Source: Pachypanchax playfairii (taxonomy: Eukaryota; Chordata; Actinopteri; Cyprinodontiformes; Aplocheilidae). Taken from it: DNA of 64,000 nucleotides. Both the position numbers and the translations under genes were made by a program. The DNA lies in contig SSNP01000005.1 of the NCBI GenBank assembly GCA_006937955.1, positions 2,004,507 through 2,068,506 on the forward strand. The letters run 5' to 3'. Positions 40,901-58,340 of the stretch are shown in pieces (position 1 is the stretch's first letter; each line of letters opens with the position of its first letter). Below the pieces are notes generated by a model. That model had not been told where the DNA came from. It made no database searches and was given only the letters and a program-made list of their open reading frames with translations.

Positions 40901-42704
40901 CTGGTCCACAATACAACTGTTCAAAATGTCTTTCTAATGGGAATGATGGCACCAGAATGTGTTGGCAGGATATAAATAGATGCTGTTTGAAAGTGATACT
41001 GTCTGCAGATTGCATCACTGCTCTGAAACCCAGAGCTTTTCAGAGTTTTTAGGGCAACAATCTCTAAAAAGATAATGTGGGTAATAACTGAGTGTTGTGT
41101 TCTGTACACTCAACAAGTTCTGAGCCAAGTCTGTTTTTCTCACACAGAGTCTCATTTTTTCAAAACATCTTCGTCCAAATAAAAATACTTCAGGGCCGGC
41201 CCACCACTGATTGTTATCAGGCTTACTGATGAATCTGCCTGTTTTTTTTTAATAATTACTCAACACCTCTGCTGAACTGACTAGCATATGTTCAAGTGCT
41301 GTTTTTGATTTAAGTGTAAACAAATAAATAAGTCAAATTATTTTTCATGGACAAAAATAGGACAAATTAGATAAAAAACAAAAACAAATAATTCAGTATG
41401 TAAATCTGTAAATCTTCAGGATCTGGATGAACAAAAAGAAACATTAACAAAGGTCATGTTGGTCTGGGGAAGTTGTACAGACATTTATCAGTCCATGATG
41501 GAAACGTGGGCAGGTCCACCCTCAGGTGGAGATGACTGAAACTGGGGCACTTTTTATTTTAAAATAAGTTCATTTCAAAGTATGTTCTGAGATAATACTC
41601 CTTTTATGAACAAAAGAAATACACTCAGTGGGAATTTGTACATTGTACTGAAAAAAAAATGAAGGTTATTTTTTTCCGTGGTGGTTTTGGTTTACCAGTT
41701 TCATACACCTGCTGCAGCAAGGATCTGATCCGGATCATCAGACCTCCTTGATCTCAAACAAAACAGCATTTCTGAGATGTGATATCACACAGACTAAACT
41801 TCCATATGTTGCCAACAGACAGGAGGTTTCTGAGGACAAGGTGACACAATCAACGATGAAAAGCCAAACAAACTGATAACACACCTTCCAGCTGCTACTG
41901 CAAACTTTTTACTTTCAGCTCAGAGTGCAACAGGCCTGTCTGAGTATAACACAACATTATTAATATGCTTTTCTATCAACTCGGAACATCAGTTACCACC
42001 TGATTACACATCTCACGTTTTATAAACAGGAAAAGCTCGTCAAGCTCAGAGACCAGCCGAGCGCCAGAACAAGAAAAAGGCCTTTCAAGCCTCAGATGCA
42101 TTATTGAGTTAAAAGGATAGATGAAAAAAAAGATCCAATTGTAAGCAGCTATCAGCAGCAGGGATCAGCCATGCAGGCCTATCTGAGGCCCCCATCTCTG
42201 AGAAAGAGAAGTGAAAAGCCGGGGGGGGGAGAGTGGGGGGCGGCACCACCTCAGACAGAAAACAAATAAAAAAAGATCCAATTTTAATCTTTATCTCGGC
42301 TCACATCGGATCGCTGCTTTATCTCCCTTCACATCGGTTTTTCAGAGAACACTGACGTTTCCACAACAGAATTAAACAGGAAGCCACGGCGACACATTGA
42401 GCTGCCGATGGACAAAAACATTCTTCACAAGGGAATAAATGAAAAGTTTTGCCATTCCTGCAGATCCGCGCGGATAAAGCGTCTCCTTAAGAAGTTTAGA
42501 TCTGAAACATTCTGCATAAGGACTCAGTCTAACCTGAACTTTGTGGTTCGGTTTACTCTTCTGCGCTGGCGTTATTTCAGATTTACTCACTAGAATTCCA
42601 GGTATTACAGGTCACAGAGAAATTTCATTAGAAAAACCAACATGAAGTAATGAACTATCCTTACGCTTTATCTGCCGGGGTTTGCTCTGCTTTCTCCGGG
42701 ACAT
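1991..42704 (-). CDS. zfpm1: zfpm1 (FOG1) zinc finger cofactor of GATA factors, first three coding exons
   Basis: This is the N-terminal part of Friend of GATA 1, a nuclear multi-zinc-finger protein that binds the N-finger of GATA factors and recruits NuRD in blood and heart development (family knowledge). Coding exons on the minus strand are 42704-42665, 8205-8059 and 2125-1991. The introns all have GT-AG ends and phase 1, giving 107 codons plus one base. Exon 1 encodes MSRRKQSKPRQIK, the FOG repression motif. The first split codon gives Arg and runs into SLGDLDGGDE, matching the KRSLGDM start of ZFPM1 exon 2 rather than the KRPLEDA of ZFPM2. Exon 3 ends with RWRGP, matching the W-x-GP before ELE in FOG proteins. 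The zinc fingers are not in this window. The start is the only Met of the motif. GATA-like motifs cluster in intron 1, consistent with feedback by GATA factors (inference). The paralogue zfpm2 is the main alternative. Confidence 0.87.
2126..8058 (-). other. zfpm1: zfpm1 intron 2
   Basis: A 5.9-kb phase-1 intron between the donor at 8058-8057 (GTAAGACT) and the acceptor at 2127-2126. It holds a C-rich CACCCC tract near 3662-3695, a TG stretch at 6052-6083, a poly-C run at 6421-6434 and a cluster of GATA-like sites at 6022-6140. The open frames in it are short, lack family resemblance and are not credible genes. Confidence 0.8.
6022..6140. promoter_or_regulatory. Candidate GATA-site cluster in zfpm1 intron 2
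   Basis: Four GATA-type motifs lie within 120 bp: TTATCA twice near 6026-6045, GGATAAG near 6096 and AGATAAA near 6132. The second pair is separated by a TG microsatellite and adjoins a CAGATG E-box. Binding is inferred from the motifs only. Confidence 0.35.
8059..8205 (-). CDS. zfpm1: zfpm1 coding exon 2
   Basis: 147 nt with acceptor TTGTTGTGCAG and donor GTAAGACT. Reading from the split Arg it encodes SLGDLDGGDENTADTLSLSG, then a Glu/Asp/Ser-rich stretch, then SPPSYTQLYNE plus one base. The opening SLGD matches ZFPM1 exon 2. The PPSY sequence fits a PPxY WW-domain ligand. The plus-strand open frames over this region are antisense shadows. Confidence 0.87.
8385..8770. promoter_or_regulatory. 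Candidate conserved non-coding block 1
   Basis: Unique, repeat-free sequence just upstream (in transcript order) of exon 2. It has several homeodomain-like TAAT/ATTA cores and a bipartite GATTAATAG and CTGATTGCTATCAATTA arrangement. It contains no plausible coding frame. Its texture resembles vertebrate conserved non-coding elements; this is an inference from composition. Confidence 0.35.
9180..9720. promoter_or_regulatory. Candidate conserved non-coding block 2
   Basis: A stretch of unique sequence with scattered CAATTA, AATTAA and AGATAA cores, interrupted by an A-rich run near 9537-9568. No coding potential was seen. Regulatory function is only suggested by its complexity compared with the surrounding AT-rich filler. 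Confidence 0.25.
12310..12870. promoter_or_regulatory. Candidate conserved non-coding block 3
   Basis: Unique sequence after a CT-rich low-complexity tract (12120-12310, with an N at 12210). It includes GGTTATCGG, an octamer-like TTTTGCATAT, TTGATAACA, CAGATAGC and CAGATAAAG. A pyrimidine-rich run at 12530-12600 splits it. No coding frame is supported. It is proposed as an intronic enhancer by inference. Confidence 0.35.
13356..13403. repeat. (CA)n microsatellite
   Basis: 48 bp of CA repeats bordering the left end of the inverted GGGGACC element. Confidence 0.95.
13404..13700 (-). repeat. Inverted dispersed copy of the GGGGACC/TTAGGG-like element
   Basis: About 295 bp that, read on the minus strand, is nearly identical to the units tandemly repeated at 49571-51280. 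It has TTTGTATTTCTGACCTCC and TGGGGACC at one end, a degenerate GGTTAG-rich centre, and GGTCCCCATAACG with CCAAAACA at the other end. CA repeats flank it on both sides, as TG repeats flank the tandem copies. It shows that the unit is dispersed, not only locally duplicated. Confidence 0.85.
13714..13773. repeat. (CA)n microsatellite
   Basis: About 60 bp of CA repeats bordering the right end of the inverted element. Confidence 0.95.
15001..15020. repeat. (GGGA)n short tandem repeat
   Basis: Five GGGA units inside a purine-rich stretch. Confidence 0.8.
15080..15113. promoter_or_regulatory. Triple GATA motif cluster
   Basis: CGATAAG (15086-15092), TGATAAA (15099-15105) and AGATAGA (15106-15112) lie in the same orientation within 27 bp of zfpm1 intron 1. 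GATA factors are known partners and regulators of FOG1, so an autoregulatory element is plausible, but occupancy is not shown. Confidence 0.4.
15370..15411. repeat. (CA)n microsatellite
   Basis: 42 bp of pure CA repeat. Confidence 0.95.
17781..17814. promoter_or_regulatory. Triple GATA motif cluster
   Basis: AGATAAA near 17782 and the overlapping pair TGATAAAGATAAA at 17801-17813. The purine-rich context raises the chance of random occurrence, so confidence is low. Confidence 0.25.
20200..20780. promoter_or_regulatory. Candidate enhancer with double GATA site and RFX X-box
   Basis: Unique sequence holding TGATAAGATAA at 20289-20299 and GTCACCATAGCAAC at 20324-20337. The latter fits the RFX-family X-box palindrome (GTNRCC AT RGYAAC). 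Further GATAG/CTATC cores occur at about 20426, 20634 and 20700. A TG microsatellite at 20470-20485 interrupts it. No coding frame is supported. Confidence 0.4.
22420..22850 (+). mobile_element. Decayed Tc1/mariner-like transposase relic B
   Basis: The plus strand shows VNNIKRLRESGSI, recalling the paired-like DNA-binding domain (NIIKRFRESG) of Tc1 elements. It is followed by KHCPETPASPLDQRSF with an alternative frame reading ARDHL-like, and then by fragments of the WSDE and LEQH regions. Multiple indels separate the fragments. It is clearly inactive and shorter than an intact element. It appears to belong to a different Tc1 subfamily from relic A. Confidence 0.65.
23388..23408. repeat. (TA)n repeat
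   Basis: About 20 bp of TA repeat. Confidence 0.9.
23640..24050. promoter_or_regulatory. Candidate conserved non-coding block 4
   Basis: Unique, compositionally balanced sequence with CCAATTATTGACAAATTATT near 23821, TCF/SOX-like CTTTGGTGAACAAAG near 23957, and a SOX-type palindrome ACAATTGT at 24031-24038. No coding frame is supported. It is proposed as an intronic regulatory block by inference. Confidence 0.35.
26560..26665. promoter_or_regulatory. GC-rich block with triple GATA cluster
   Basis: A locally GC-rich segment with AGATAG (26629-26634), CGATAAG (26638-26644) and TGATAGA (26649-26655) in one orientation, plus CTTTATC upstream. GC-rich sequence is rare in this intron, which makes the block stand out. 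Confidence 0.4.
27550..27946 (+). mobile_element. Degenerate LINE 3' region feeding a GGAT tail
   Basis: The sequence immediately before the GGAT array resembles the 3' end of a teleost non-LTR element that ends in GGAT/ATGG repeats. It has a GTCTGGACTTCC segment, then a remnant of the CTGCTGCC...GGATAAGCGG stretch, then A-rich sequence and GGATGG. Similarity further upstream is weak. The call rests on recalled family structure, so it is tentative. Confidence 0.4.
27947..28537. repeat. (GGAT)n tetranucleotide array, ~590 bp
   Basis: Almost pure ATGG/GGAT repeat with GGAA variants and one GACG variant. The long open frames across it (repeating PSIH or MDGW) exist only because the repeat lacks stops, and they are not genes. 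Variant spacing 16-16-8 recurs at 28010-28050 and at 28346-28386, suggesting internal segmental duplication. Confidence 0.97.
29508..29536. repeat. (TG)n microsatellite
   Basis: About 28 bp of TG repeat. Confidence 0.9.
32420..32700. promoter_or_regulatory. G-rich tract with adjacent GATA trio
   Basis: CTTATCTG near 32432 and GATAG near 32463 come before a G-run tract (32504-32543) with at least four runs of three or more G, a potential G-quadruplex. Then come CTATCTG (32571-32577), TTATCA (32584-32589) and TTATCG (32596-32601). The flanking sequence is unique. Regulatory function is inferred. Confidence 0.4.
32706..32860. repeat. Polypurine tract
   Basis: About 150 bp very rich in G and A on the plus strand (runs such as GGTGGAAGGGTGGAGATAGAGG). 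It is low complexity with no gene content. Confidence 0.7.
34969..35022. repeat. Poly-C tract with assembly gap
   Basis: Homopolymeric C on both sides of 10 N (about 35000-35009). The true length is unknown. The Pro- or Gly-rich open frames across it are artefacts. Confidence 0.9.
35465..35650 (+). mobile_element. Decayed Tc1-like relic C
   Basis: The segment runs CCCATAATGCACTGCAGCATCC, then GGAGGAAGGATGATGATTTGGG, then GGACACCTTGCATTCATTGAG. It recalls the GGGGLMIW...GHLAVIE region of fish Tc1 transposases with an internal deletion after IWG. The fragment is short and without an intact frame. It appears related to relic A. Confidence 0.55.
36318..36395 (+). mobile_element. Dispersed teleost repeat fragment (AGAATCAGAATC...AAGGAATTTG type)
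   Basis: TCAGAATCAGAATCGGTTTATTG followed by ACAAGGAATTTGTCTTGGGG is a familiar dispersed fish repeat motif, usually the end of a retroelement-derived sequence. Only about 75 bp is recognisable. The 123-residue open frame over it is not a gene. Confidence 0.5.
37490..37710. promoter_or_regulatory. Candidate conserved non-coding block 5
   Basis: Unique sequence with TAATCCCATTA (37531-37541), a palindromic paired-homeodomain type site with 3-bp spacing. Also present are TGATAAC (37626-37632), CTATCG and CTTATCTAAAG near 37687. No coding frame is supported. Regulatory role is inferred. Confidence 0.4.
37738..37759. repeat. (CA)n microsatellite
   Basis: About 22 bp of CA repeat. Confidence 0.9.
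42100..42340. promoter_or_regulatory. zfpm1: Promoter-proximal intronic GATA cluster with 28-bp duplication
   Basis: It lies 330-560 bp inside intron 1 from zfpm1 exon 1. It has AGGATAG, GCTATCAG, CCTATCTG and two TTTATCTC sites. The last two sit in a tandem imperfect duplication, 42289-42309 and 42317-42337. Both copies begin CTTTATCTC and end TCACATCGG, 18 of 21 bases are identical, and the period is 28 bp. Control of FOG1 by GATA factors is established in vertebrates; use of these sites is inferred. Confidence 0.45.
42665..42704 (-). CDS. zfpm1: zfpm1 coding exon 1 (FOG repression motif)
   Basis: A 40-nt coding segment from ATG (42704-42702) to a donor reading C|GTAAGGATAG. It encodes MSRRKQSKPRQIK and the first base of an Arg codon completed in exon 2. 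The sequence is essentially identical to the N-termini of vertebrate FOG1/FOG2, which bind the NuRD subunits RbAp48 and MTA (family knowledge). The 5' UTR lies at higher coordinates in the CpG-rich block. Confidence 0.93.
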
Positions 42705-43310
42705 GCTGGCGCTCTCCTGGGCTCACGGGCGGCAGAGAAACCGTCTGTTTCTCCCGGGGTTCGCTGCTTCTTCTGCTGCCGTTTACTGCTGCGACGCGGC
42801 GCTGCAATCAGCGGGCGCACAAATCCGCATGACCCGCCGGTTCTGTTAGCTGTCTGCCGCGGGGCTACCTGTGATGAGCTACCTGTGACTGAACTACCTG
42901 TGGCCGCTCACTTGTCGCTGCCTCCTTTCTCTCCCTTTTCCTCCGTTTTCCTGTTAACGTTATTCCCCTGTCGGGCGCGCCTCCGTCGAAAACTGCCAGT
43001 ACACGTCTATCAGCGACACACAAACACACAGTTGTTTGTCTTCAGAAGGCTTCACGCTGATAATTGTATCAGTTAAGAGGAGGTCAGCGAACTGACAGCT
43101 ATTGTTTTCTGTCAAGTTTCCTTTCGCCGGTCCGCCCCCTGATCCGCCTGCTCTGTCTCTGAGCCGGGAAGCAACTTCCAGTCCAGCCACAGCGCTGCAG
43201 TCAACTCCGCTACTACAGAGGCGGAGGAGGCGGGGTTACGCACGGGGCACGCCCCCTGCGTCTGACGATAGGTGCCGCACTCACCTCTTATTGGTCCAAA
43301 CTATTTGTAC
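42705..43310 (-). promoter_or_regulatory. zfpm1: zfpm1 5' UTR and CpG-rich promoter
   Basis: A GC- and CpG-rich block directly upstream of the zfpm1 ATG, the only extended one on this side of the window. On the minus strand it has a CCAAT box (43294-43290), CACGCCCCC and CCCCGCC type GC boxes near 43220-43255, and a CGATAG/CTATC motif. The transcription start cannot be fixed from sequence, nor can a 5' UTR intron be excluded. Confidence 0.6.
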
Positions 43311-43330
43311 TGAACACAGCGACGTTTTTA

Positions 43331-43427
43331 ATAAAATAAAATAAAATAAAATAAAATAAAATAAAATAAAATAAAATAAAATAAAATAAAATAAAATAAA
43401 ATAAAATAAAATAAAATAAAATAAAAT
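43331..43427. repeat. (AAAAT)n pentanucleotide microsatellite
   Basis: About 97 bp of perfect ATAAA units directly upstream of the zfpm1 promoter block. Confidence 0.97.
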
Positions 43428-44304
43428 TACTTTACAATTTTTCATAATCAGTTATTAACCTGCCAAAATAATGATTTGCAATTAATGTTTACAATAACTC
43501 AGAAAGCATTTCAGAACTATTTTTGAAATATATAAAATGGCTTGCAGGCCCAAAATTTTAGTTTGCTAAATTTCTTTAGAGAGCATTTCAAAAGATTTTC
43601 CTATCTGGAAGTATTCCAAACTTTTATACATCCTACATCTTCTGAAGAAAACCCATGTGTCTTTAATCAAATACTCAGATAGTTCTGATTTTGTATTTTA
43701 TCAGTGTGCAACCACGGTGTTCCACTGCTCTCTGTGTACTCAGCCCTGACTAATTCATGTTTCTGTGTGAAACAGATACAGAATTCCTTCTGGGTTGATG
43801 ACCAGCATCTTTGGTTTCCTGTAAGACTGACTCAGATTTAAGTTATGTTTCTACAGAGGAGTATTATGGATGTACTGACAATTCAGTAAGACAAGTAAAG
43901 ACTAAAATGGTAAACTATACAGAGCAGAATGAGTCAAAATTGTGAAAAATACTTTTTTTTCTAACTATGTGGAATCTGATGCACTAAACTGATGCTGTTT
44001 TGTTCAGTTTGAATGTTAAATATTAAACACCAATGTACAAACTGCATATTCGCAATGTGGAATAAATATCTGAAGCAACGTGCAGTCCCCAGGTGTACAG
44101 ACCATATACAGTCTCTCCAGGAAGGCATTTTAACCAACTACCCACCAGCTACTTACTCCAACTGAATTTACAGCTGCTGTCTCAGCATGAAGAGCATGAG
44201 GTTCATTGCTGCCACCTAGTGGACACCTCTGAAATCCCCTGACATAAACTGGGGTCAAGTCACGTGTTGCTCGATCAGTCGAAGAGATTTTTTCTACAAA
44301 ATAT

Positions 44305-44405
44305 GGTAGTGCAGTTGGAAGCACTGTGGCCTTGCAGCGAGAAGGTCTTGGGTTTATAACCAGGCTGGGACCTTTCTGCATGGAGTCTGCATGTTCTCCT
44401 ACTGC
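44305..44405 (+). mobile_element. SINE-like tRNA-derived fragment
   Basis: GCACTGTGGCCTTGCAGCGA, GAAGGTCTTGGGTTTATAACC and CTTTCTGCATGGAGTCTGCA together match the layout of a very common fish dispersed repeat with a degenerate tRNA B-box (GGGTTTATAACC for GGTTCGATTCC). About 100 bp is recognisable. Confidence 0.55.
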
Positions 44406-45835
44406 CAATGTGGCTGTTTGATCATTTCACATGTCAGAAATAATGTTTAAATAATTACTAAAATATATATAATTTATTAATTATTATTATTTTTTGTGAG
44501 TCTGATTTCATTGAGTTCTTCACCAACCAAAACATTCTTCTTCTTCATCTGTCTCATATTTCATCAGAACTCAAATTCCAGCCTCATCTCATTATGCAAA
44601 GAAAATTCATCACTAAATCACATTCAGCCATTCATCCAGTTGCTTCTCCTGGAAATTTTCCATTGCCTTCAGCATGAAACTTCCTCCAGTTTTTGTTGTT
44701 TCAGTGTAGATCAGGTCAGGATGTCGCTCTTCAACATGTCCTCCAGATTAAAACTTTTGCGTCCACCTTTCATTGCTATGAGCTGCTTTGGAAATCTTTG
44801 TGGCTTTACTGGAAATTTAGGTCATTAATTAATCTAAATTCCAGCTTGTTTATTTAAATCATAACATTGTTTCTGCCCTCTGCTGTCTCTTGTACGCCAA
44901 TAAACACATTTTTCATTCCCAGAATTTTTATATTTTCCTGCTAAAATAGACATTTTGTGTCTCCACATACTAATTTTTCTTAGTTACTTTCTTCCATGGA
45001 TGTTGTGCGATGTACGGTGGCCCAGAAGTGCTAAACATCACAACAAAATCAAAAGCACAACATTTCAGAAACTATGACATCCACGCAGAAAATTTTATTT
45101 AAAAAAATATTTTTTGTGCCCAAATATAAAATATATTTTAAGGACAAAAAACAACAACAATATTTTCAAAAACACAGAAAATCAATTCAACCGATATTAA
45201 TTCAGAAAAAAACATAGAGAAGCAGATGGTTCCTTTACTGGAGGATTTTATTAATCATTTACTGCTTCATGCCAATTTTTCTGTTCTTCTGGCGCCCTCT
45301 CGTGGCCACACCAGCTTCACATGTGTTTTGTAATTATGTTATCAGCATTGTCCCTGACAAATAAAAGGATAAATACAAACAAAATAATTTGGCAACATGT
45401 AAATGTTTCAGTGTTGTGGGATCCAGCAGTTAGGAGAAGAAAAACATAATCCTCTAAAGCTGTGGACCTAAAAATGTAATGAATTCAAATAAAGCAAGTT
45501 TATTTAAAAGAAAATACAACTGATCAGCAATAAGAGTCCAACCTCAATAGCTGTGATGTAGCTCCATTGTAATAAAACTACAGATGTTTAAAAGGGATTC
45601 TATAAGAAAATATTTTACTTCCACTGTTTGATGGAAGAAAATAGGATAATTATAAGGATAATTATATAGAATAAAAGTGGATATTGGCCGTTTACCCTCA
45701 TGAATTCCTATTAATCTTCATGAAGCTCTGAGGGTCTCTGGTTGGATCCTCAGTGTGACGCAGCTCTGAGACAAGTTAGTAGGAAGAGTTGTTAGTTAAA
45801 TACATGAGTTCTGGAAAAAAGACAGTGGTTCATTA

Positions 45836-46054
<219 letters not shown>

Positions 46055-46949
46055 ATCTAAATATACTTAGAATCCAAAAACAAAACATTTATTTCTTGTT
46101 ATTTCTTGTTGTATCAACTTACGTCAAACCTAAATGTTTCCAGTCTTCAGCAAAATGAAGGAAGTAGCCTTATTGTTGGTGGGGGCTGTAATCCTACATC
46201 ACAATAAAAAAATTAAGTCTCTGGTTTTCATCAAGTCTGTAAGAATGAATGAAAGTTGAGAGTAGATGTTTCCATCGCAGCCTTCATCCTGCAGAATCTT
46301 TACTGTATACATAATGTGATCAATAATGTTCCTGCAAAAAGAAACACTTATTATATACAGTATTATACACAAGAGGAGAGGCAAGTCCAGGTCCTGGTTT
46401 GGTGTATGACAAGCCCTGTCTGTAAAAGGCCTAGTACTGTCTGCTGAACAACATTCCCCTTTGGCACTGTTCTGCAACATTTAGTAGATAAACTTTCTGG
46501 GTCCAACATATGGCAGAGTGGTGCTGAGCTGTTCCAACAACATGTGGTCAAGTTCAAGGAGCTTGTTGTGTTTGTTCTGTTCAGTGGAACACTGTGTTTT
46601 CAGCTGATTAAAGAAAAGGTAAACAGAAAGGGCTCCCAGACCTGACCTGTGGGCCGGATCTGCTGTGTTTTCATCACTAGACCAGACTTATATAAAGTAT
46701 ACCGGCTGGTTCTGACATCAGTTTAGAGCTGCAGTCAAATGCTCACTGATCCAATGCTGGAAAACAGCTCAAACTCAGCTCTTCTTCTTGTTCCTCTTGT
46801 TTACTGTTAGTCTAAGCAGCCGTCCAGCAGGCCTAACGTATACTGTAACTGCATCACTGATAGCTCAGAGCAACCAACCAGAGAGGAGCTGATTCTGACA
46901 GCTCCGCCTCTTTCTACTTGTATAAACCACAACCAGACCTGCACTGTCC

Positions 46950-47480
46950 TCTGACAGGATAATATGGAGCAATAAGATCTTTAATTTAAGAGCTAGCTTG
47001 GTTGTGTTGAGCTTCATATGTTTGAAGTAAACATTTAAATTGTATTCTGGATTTAACAGGAAGCCAATGAAGTGATGCTAAAACTAAAACTGAGCTAATA
47101 AAATCAAAATTTAAAATTGACCTACACTGTCTAAATAATTTTACCACTAGGTTGTATTTGTAGAGTAAAAACTACTAGTCCAAGTACAGAACCCTGAGGA
47201 ACTCCATGACTGACTCTGATGCATGAAAAAGACTCATTATTACATTTAAAAACTGGAATCTTTCAGTTAAACATGGTTTAAATCAGCCCAGCGCTGGTCC
47301 CTGAATCCTGATGACAAATTCTGGTCCATGTAGGACAACATTGTGATTGACTTATCAAATACCAGAGTCACACTGACTCCTCTGAATAATAGTTAAAGAC
47401 AAGCGAGTCCACCAACTGTCTGAACGTGTTGGAGTCTGTTGCATCACAAACAACAAGCGTGTTGGATTTTTATTATTTAA
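46950..47480 (-). mobile_element. Decayed non-LTR retrotransposon (reverse transcriptase) relic
   Basis: On the minus strand, 47213-47175 reads VSHGVPQGSVLGL, the hallmark motif of LINE reverse transcriptases (HGVPQGSVLGP). Upstream on that strand are FDKSIT- and RW/FQFLNV-like remnants of the preceding RT region, with stops and frameshifts. Downstream (towards 46950) is sequence that in fish follows this motif in the same repeat (AACAGGAAGCCAATGAAGTG on the plus strand). It is inactive. Confidence 0.7.
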
Positions 47481-47816
47481 TCAACCAAACAATGTGAGTC
47501 TGTTTACTATTTGTGTTTCTCTGATGTCAATCAATTCTTATGGATCACCTTTCAAACAACGGATCCTTTTCTCTAAGTCAGAGCACGTTGTGTGTAAATG
47601 TTTGTTGCTTTAAGCTGAAGTGCTCAAAGATCATGATAAAATCCTTTTGACTCAACGGTCAGAGTCCTTCATGGAGGTTAAATCAATCGTGTCTATATCA
47701 TTATACTGAGCTGTAGCTGTCACATACTGAGCTTTGTGTGGGATCTGTGTGGAGGGGAGGTTCTAGAAGGGTGGTTTGTGTGGGTGGGGGGGTTAGTGAG
47801 TGGAGGGTGCACTCGG

Positions 47817-47873
47817 TTATTTATCTGAAAGTTCACTGTAATTCTTCCCGTCTTTTCTTCGTGGCCAGTCAGG
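47817..47873 (+). promoter_or_regulatory. ces core promoter/5' UTR candidate
   Basis: TTATTTATC at 47817-47825 could be a weak TATA element about 50 bp before the ATG. GAAAGTTCAC follows it and contains an AGTTCA nuclear-receptor half-site. The start site and receptor use are not established by sequence. Confidence 0.3.
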
Positions 47874-57345
<9,472 letters not shown>

Positions 57346-57491
57346 TCTCTGCAGTCTTTCATTTTTTGCTGTTTTATATTTTTATGATTCCCTCTATCAT
57401 GTTGATCACTGCTTGTAGATTAACTTTTTGTCTCTTTTTGAGTCTTTTAATTATCATTGTAAACAAAGGACATTTCTTCTGTTCAAAGAGA

Positions 57492-57497
57492 AATAAA
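57492..57497 (+). terminator. ces polyadenylation signal
   Basis: AATAAA about 147 bp after the stop codon, followed by TG/GT-rich sequence. It is the only canonical signal close to the gene end. Confidence 0.7.
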
Positions 57498-58185
57498 TGT
57501 GTTGCTACATGAACTGATTTTGAGGTTTTTTTTTTGTACTTGAACATTCAGTAAGTGAACAGAAGATGATTCCATTTGATGTTTCCAGTCAAAATCAGAT
57601 CTATTCTACTGTAGATCAGAATGAAGACATATTTTTAAATTATTACTATTATTATTATTATTATTGGCTAAAACAAAAGTCAGATAGTTTTAGATAGAAA
57701 CAAACAGAAGCTAAATGACAGAAACAACAACACAAAGGAAAGAATAAAAGACTTAACAAAAGGGTTGATGAGATGAGTAAGACTTCTTACATACTGAGAG
57801 TCAGAAAAGTGAAAAGCCAAACATCTCTACACACAACAATTTGAATTAAACTGGAATTAAAACTATTTCTAACTCCACGTAAAATAAACAAAAATATTTT
57901 GACATTCAAAAATGTAATTCCCACGTGACGAATTAGCTAAAAACCTGTCATATCTCAGTATGTCGCGTGTTCTTGGAAAAAAAAATTAAGAAACTGAACA
58001 GAATCTGATTGTCGTGTCCTTCAGAAATAAGGAAAGATCAACAAAAATGTTTTTTCTTAGTACCATTTCACATGATTATACAGTGTATTTAAACATAGAA
58101 TCTATAAATCGATTATTGTCATCGTTTATATTCTTTTGTGCTTGATGTTTTCAATCGTGCTTTTATTATGAAAAAAATCTAATTC
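57498..58185. other. Intergenic spacer between ces and kiaa0513
   Basis: AT-rich sequence with a short (ATT)n run near 57640-57665. No gene or mobile element was recognised. Confidence 0.6.
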
Positions 58186-58189
58186 GAGG

Positions 58190-58340
58190 CGTTGATTGGC
58201 TGATTTGCTTCTTTACGTCATTGGGTTCCCCTGCCGTCTTGCGCGTCCTGTTTCACGCATGCGCAGTGACAGGAAGCTCGCAGAGAAGAGAAGCTCCAGC
58301 TGCTACGCAGAAACGAGGGGTTACCGCTGTCTCCGGCCAC
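58190..58340 (+). promoter_or_regulatory. Likely kiaa0513 promoter
   Basis: A CpG-rich block with two inverted CCAAT boxes (ATTGG at 58195-58199 and 58220-58224), a CRE-like TTACGTCA (58213-58220), an NRF1 site CGCATGCGCA (58256-58265) and an ETS-like CAGGAAGC (about 58270). This is the typical grammar of a TATA-less vertebrate promoter. It lies 4.2 kb before the first coding exon of kiaa0513, so a 5' non-coding exon is expected nearby; its donor could not be fixed. Confidence 0.6.

Larger units (their letters stand above)
8206..42664 (-). other. zfpm1: zfpm1 intron 1 (34.5 kb)
   Basis: The intron lies between exon 1 (donor GTAAGGATAG reading down from 42664) and exon 2. It is mostly AT-rich unique sequence interrupted by microsatellites, two Tc1-like relics, a LINE 3' tail and an inverted copy of a dispersed GGGGACC element. 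No coding exon on either strand was recognised inside it. Several compositionally balanced, unique-looking blocks with transcription-factor motifs are listed separately as candidate enhancers. A very long first intron rich in conserved elements is usual for developmental regulators, but conservation could not be tested here. Confidence 0.82.

Noticed and set aside
42665..42704. Assignment to zfpm2 instead of zfpm1
   Set aside because: Exon 1 alone fits both, but exon 2 opens SLGD as in ZFPM1 rather than PLEDA as in ZFPM2, and kiaa0513 is a ZFPM1-side neighbour on human 16q24.
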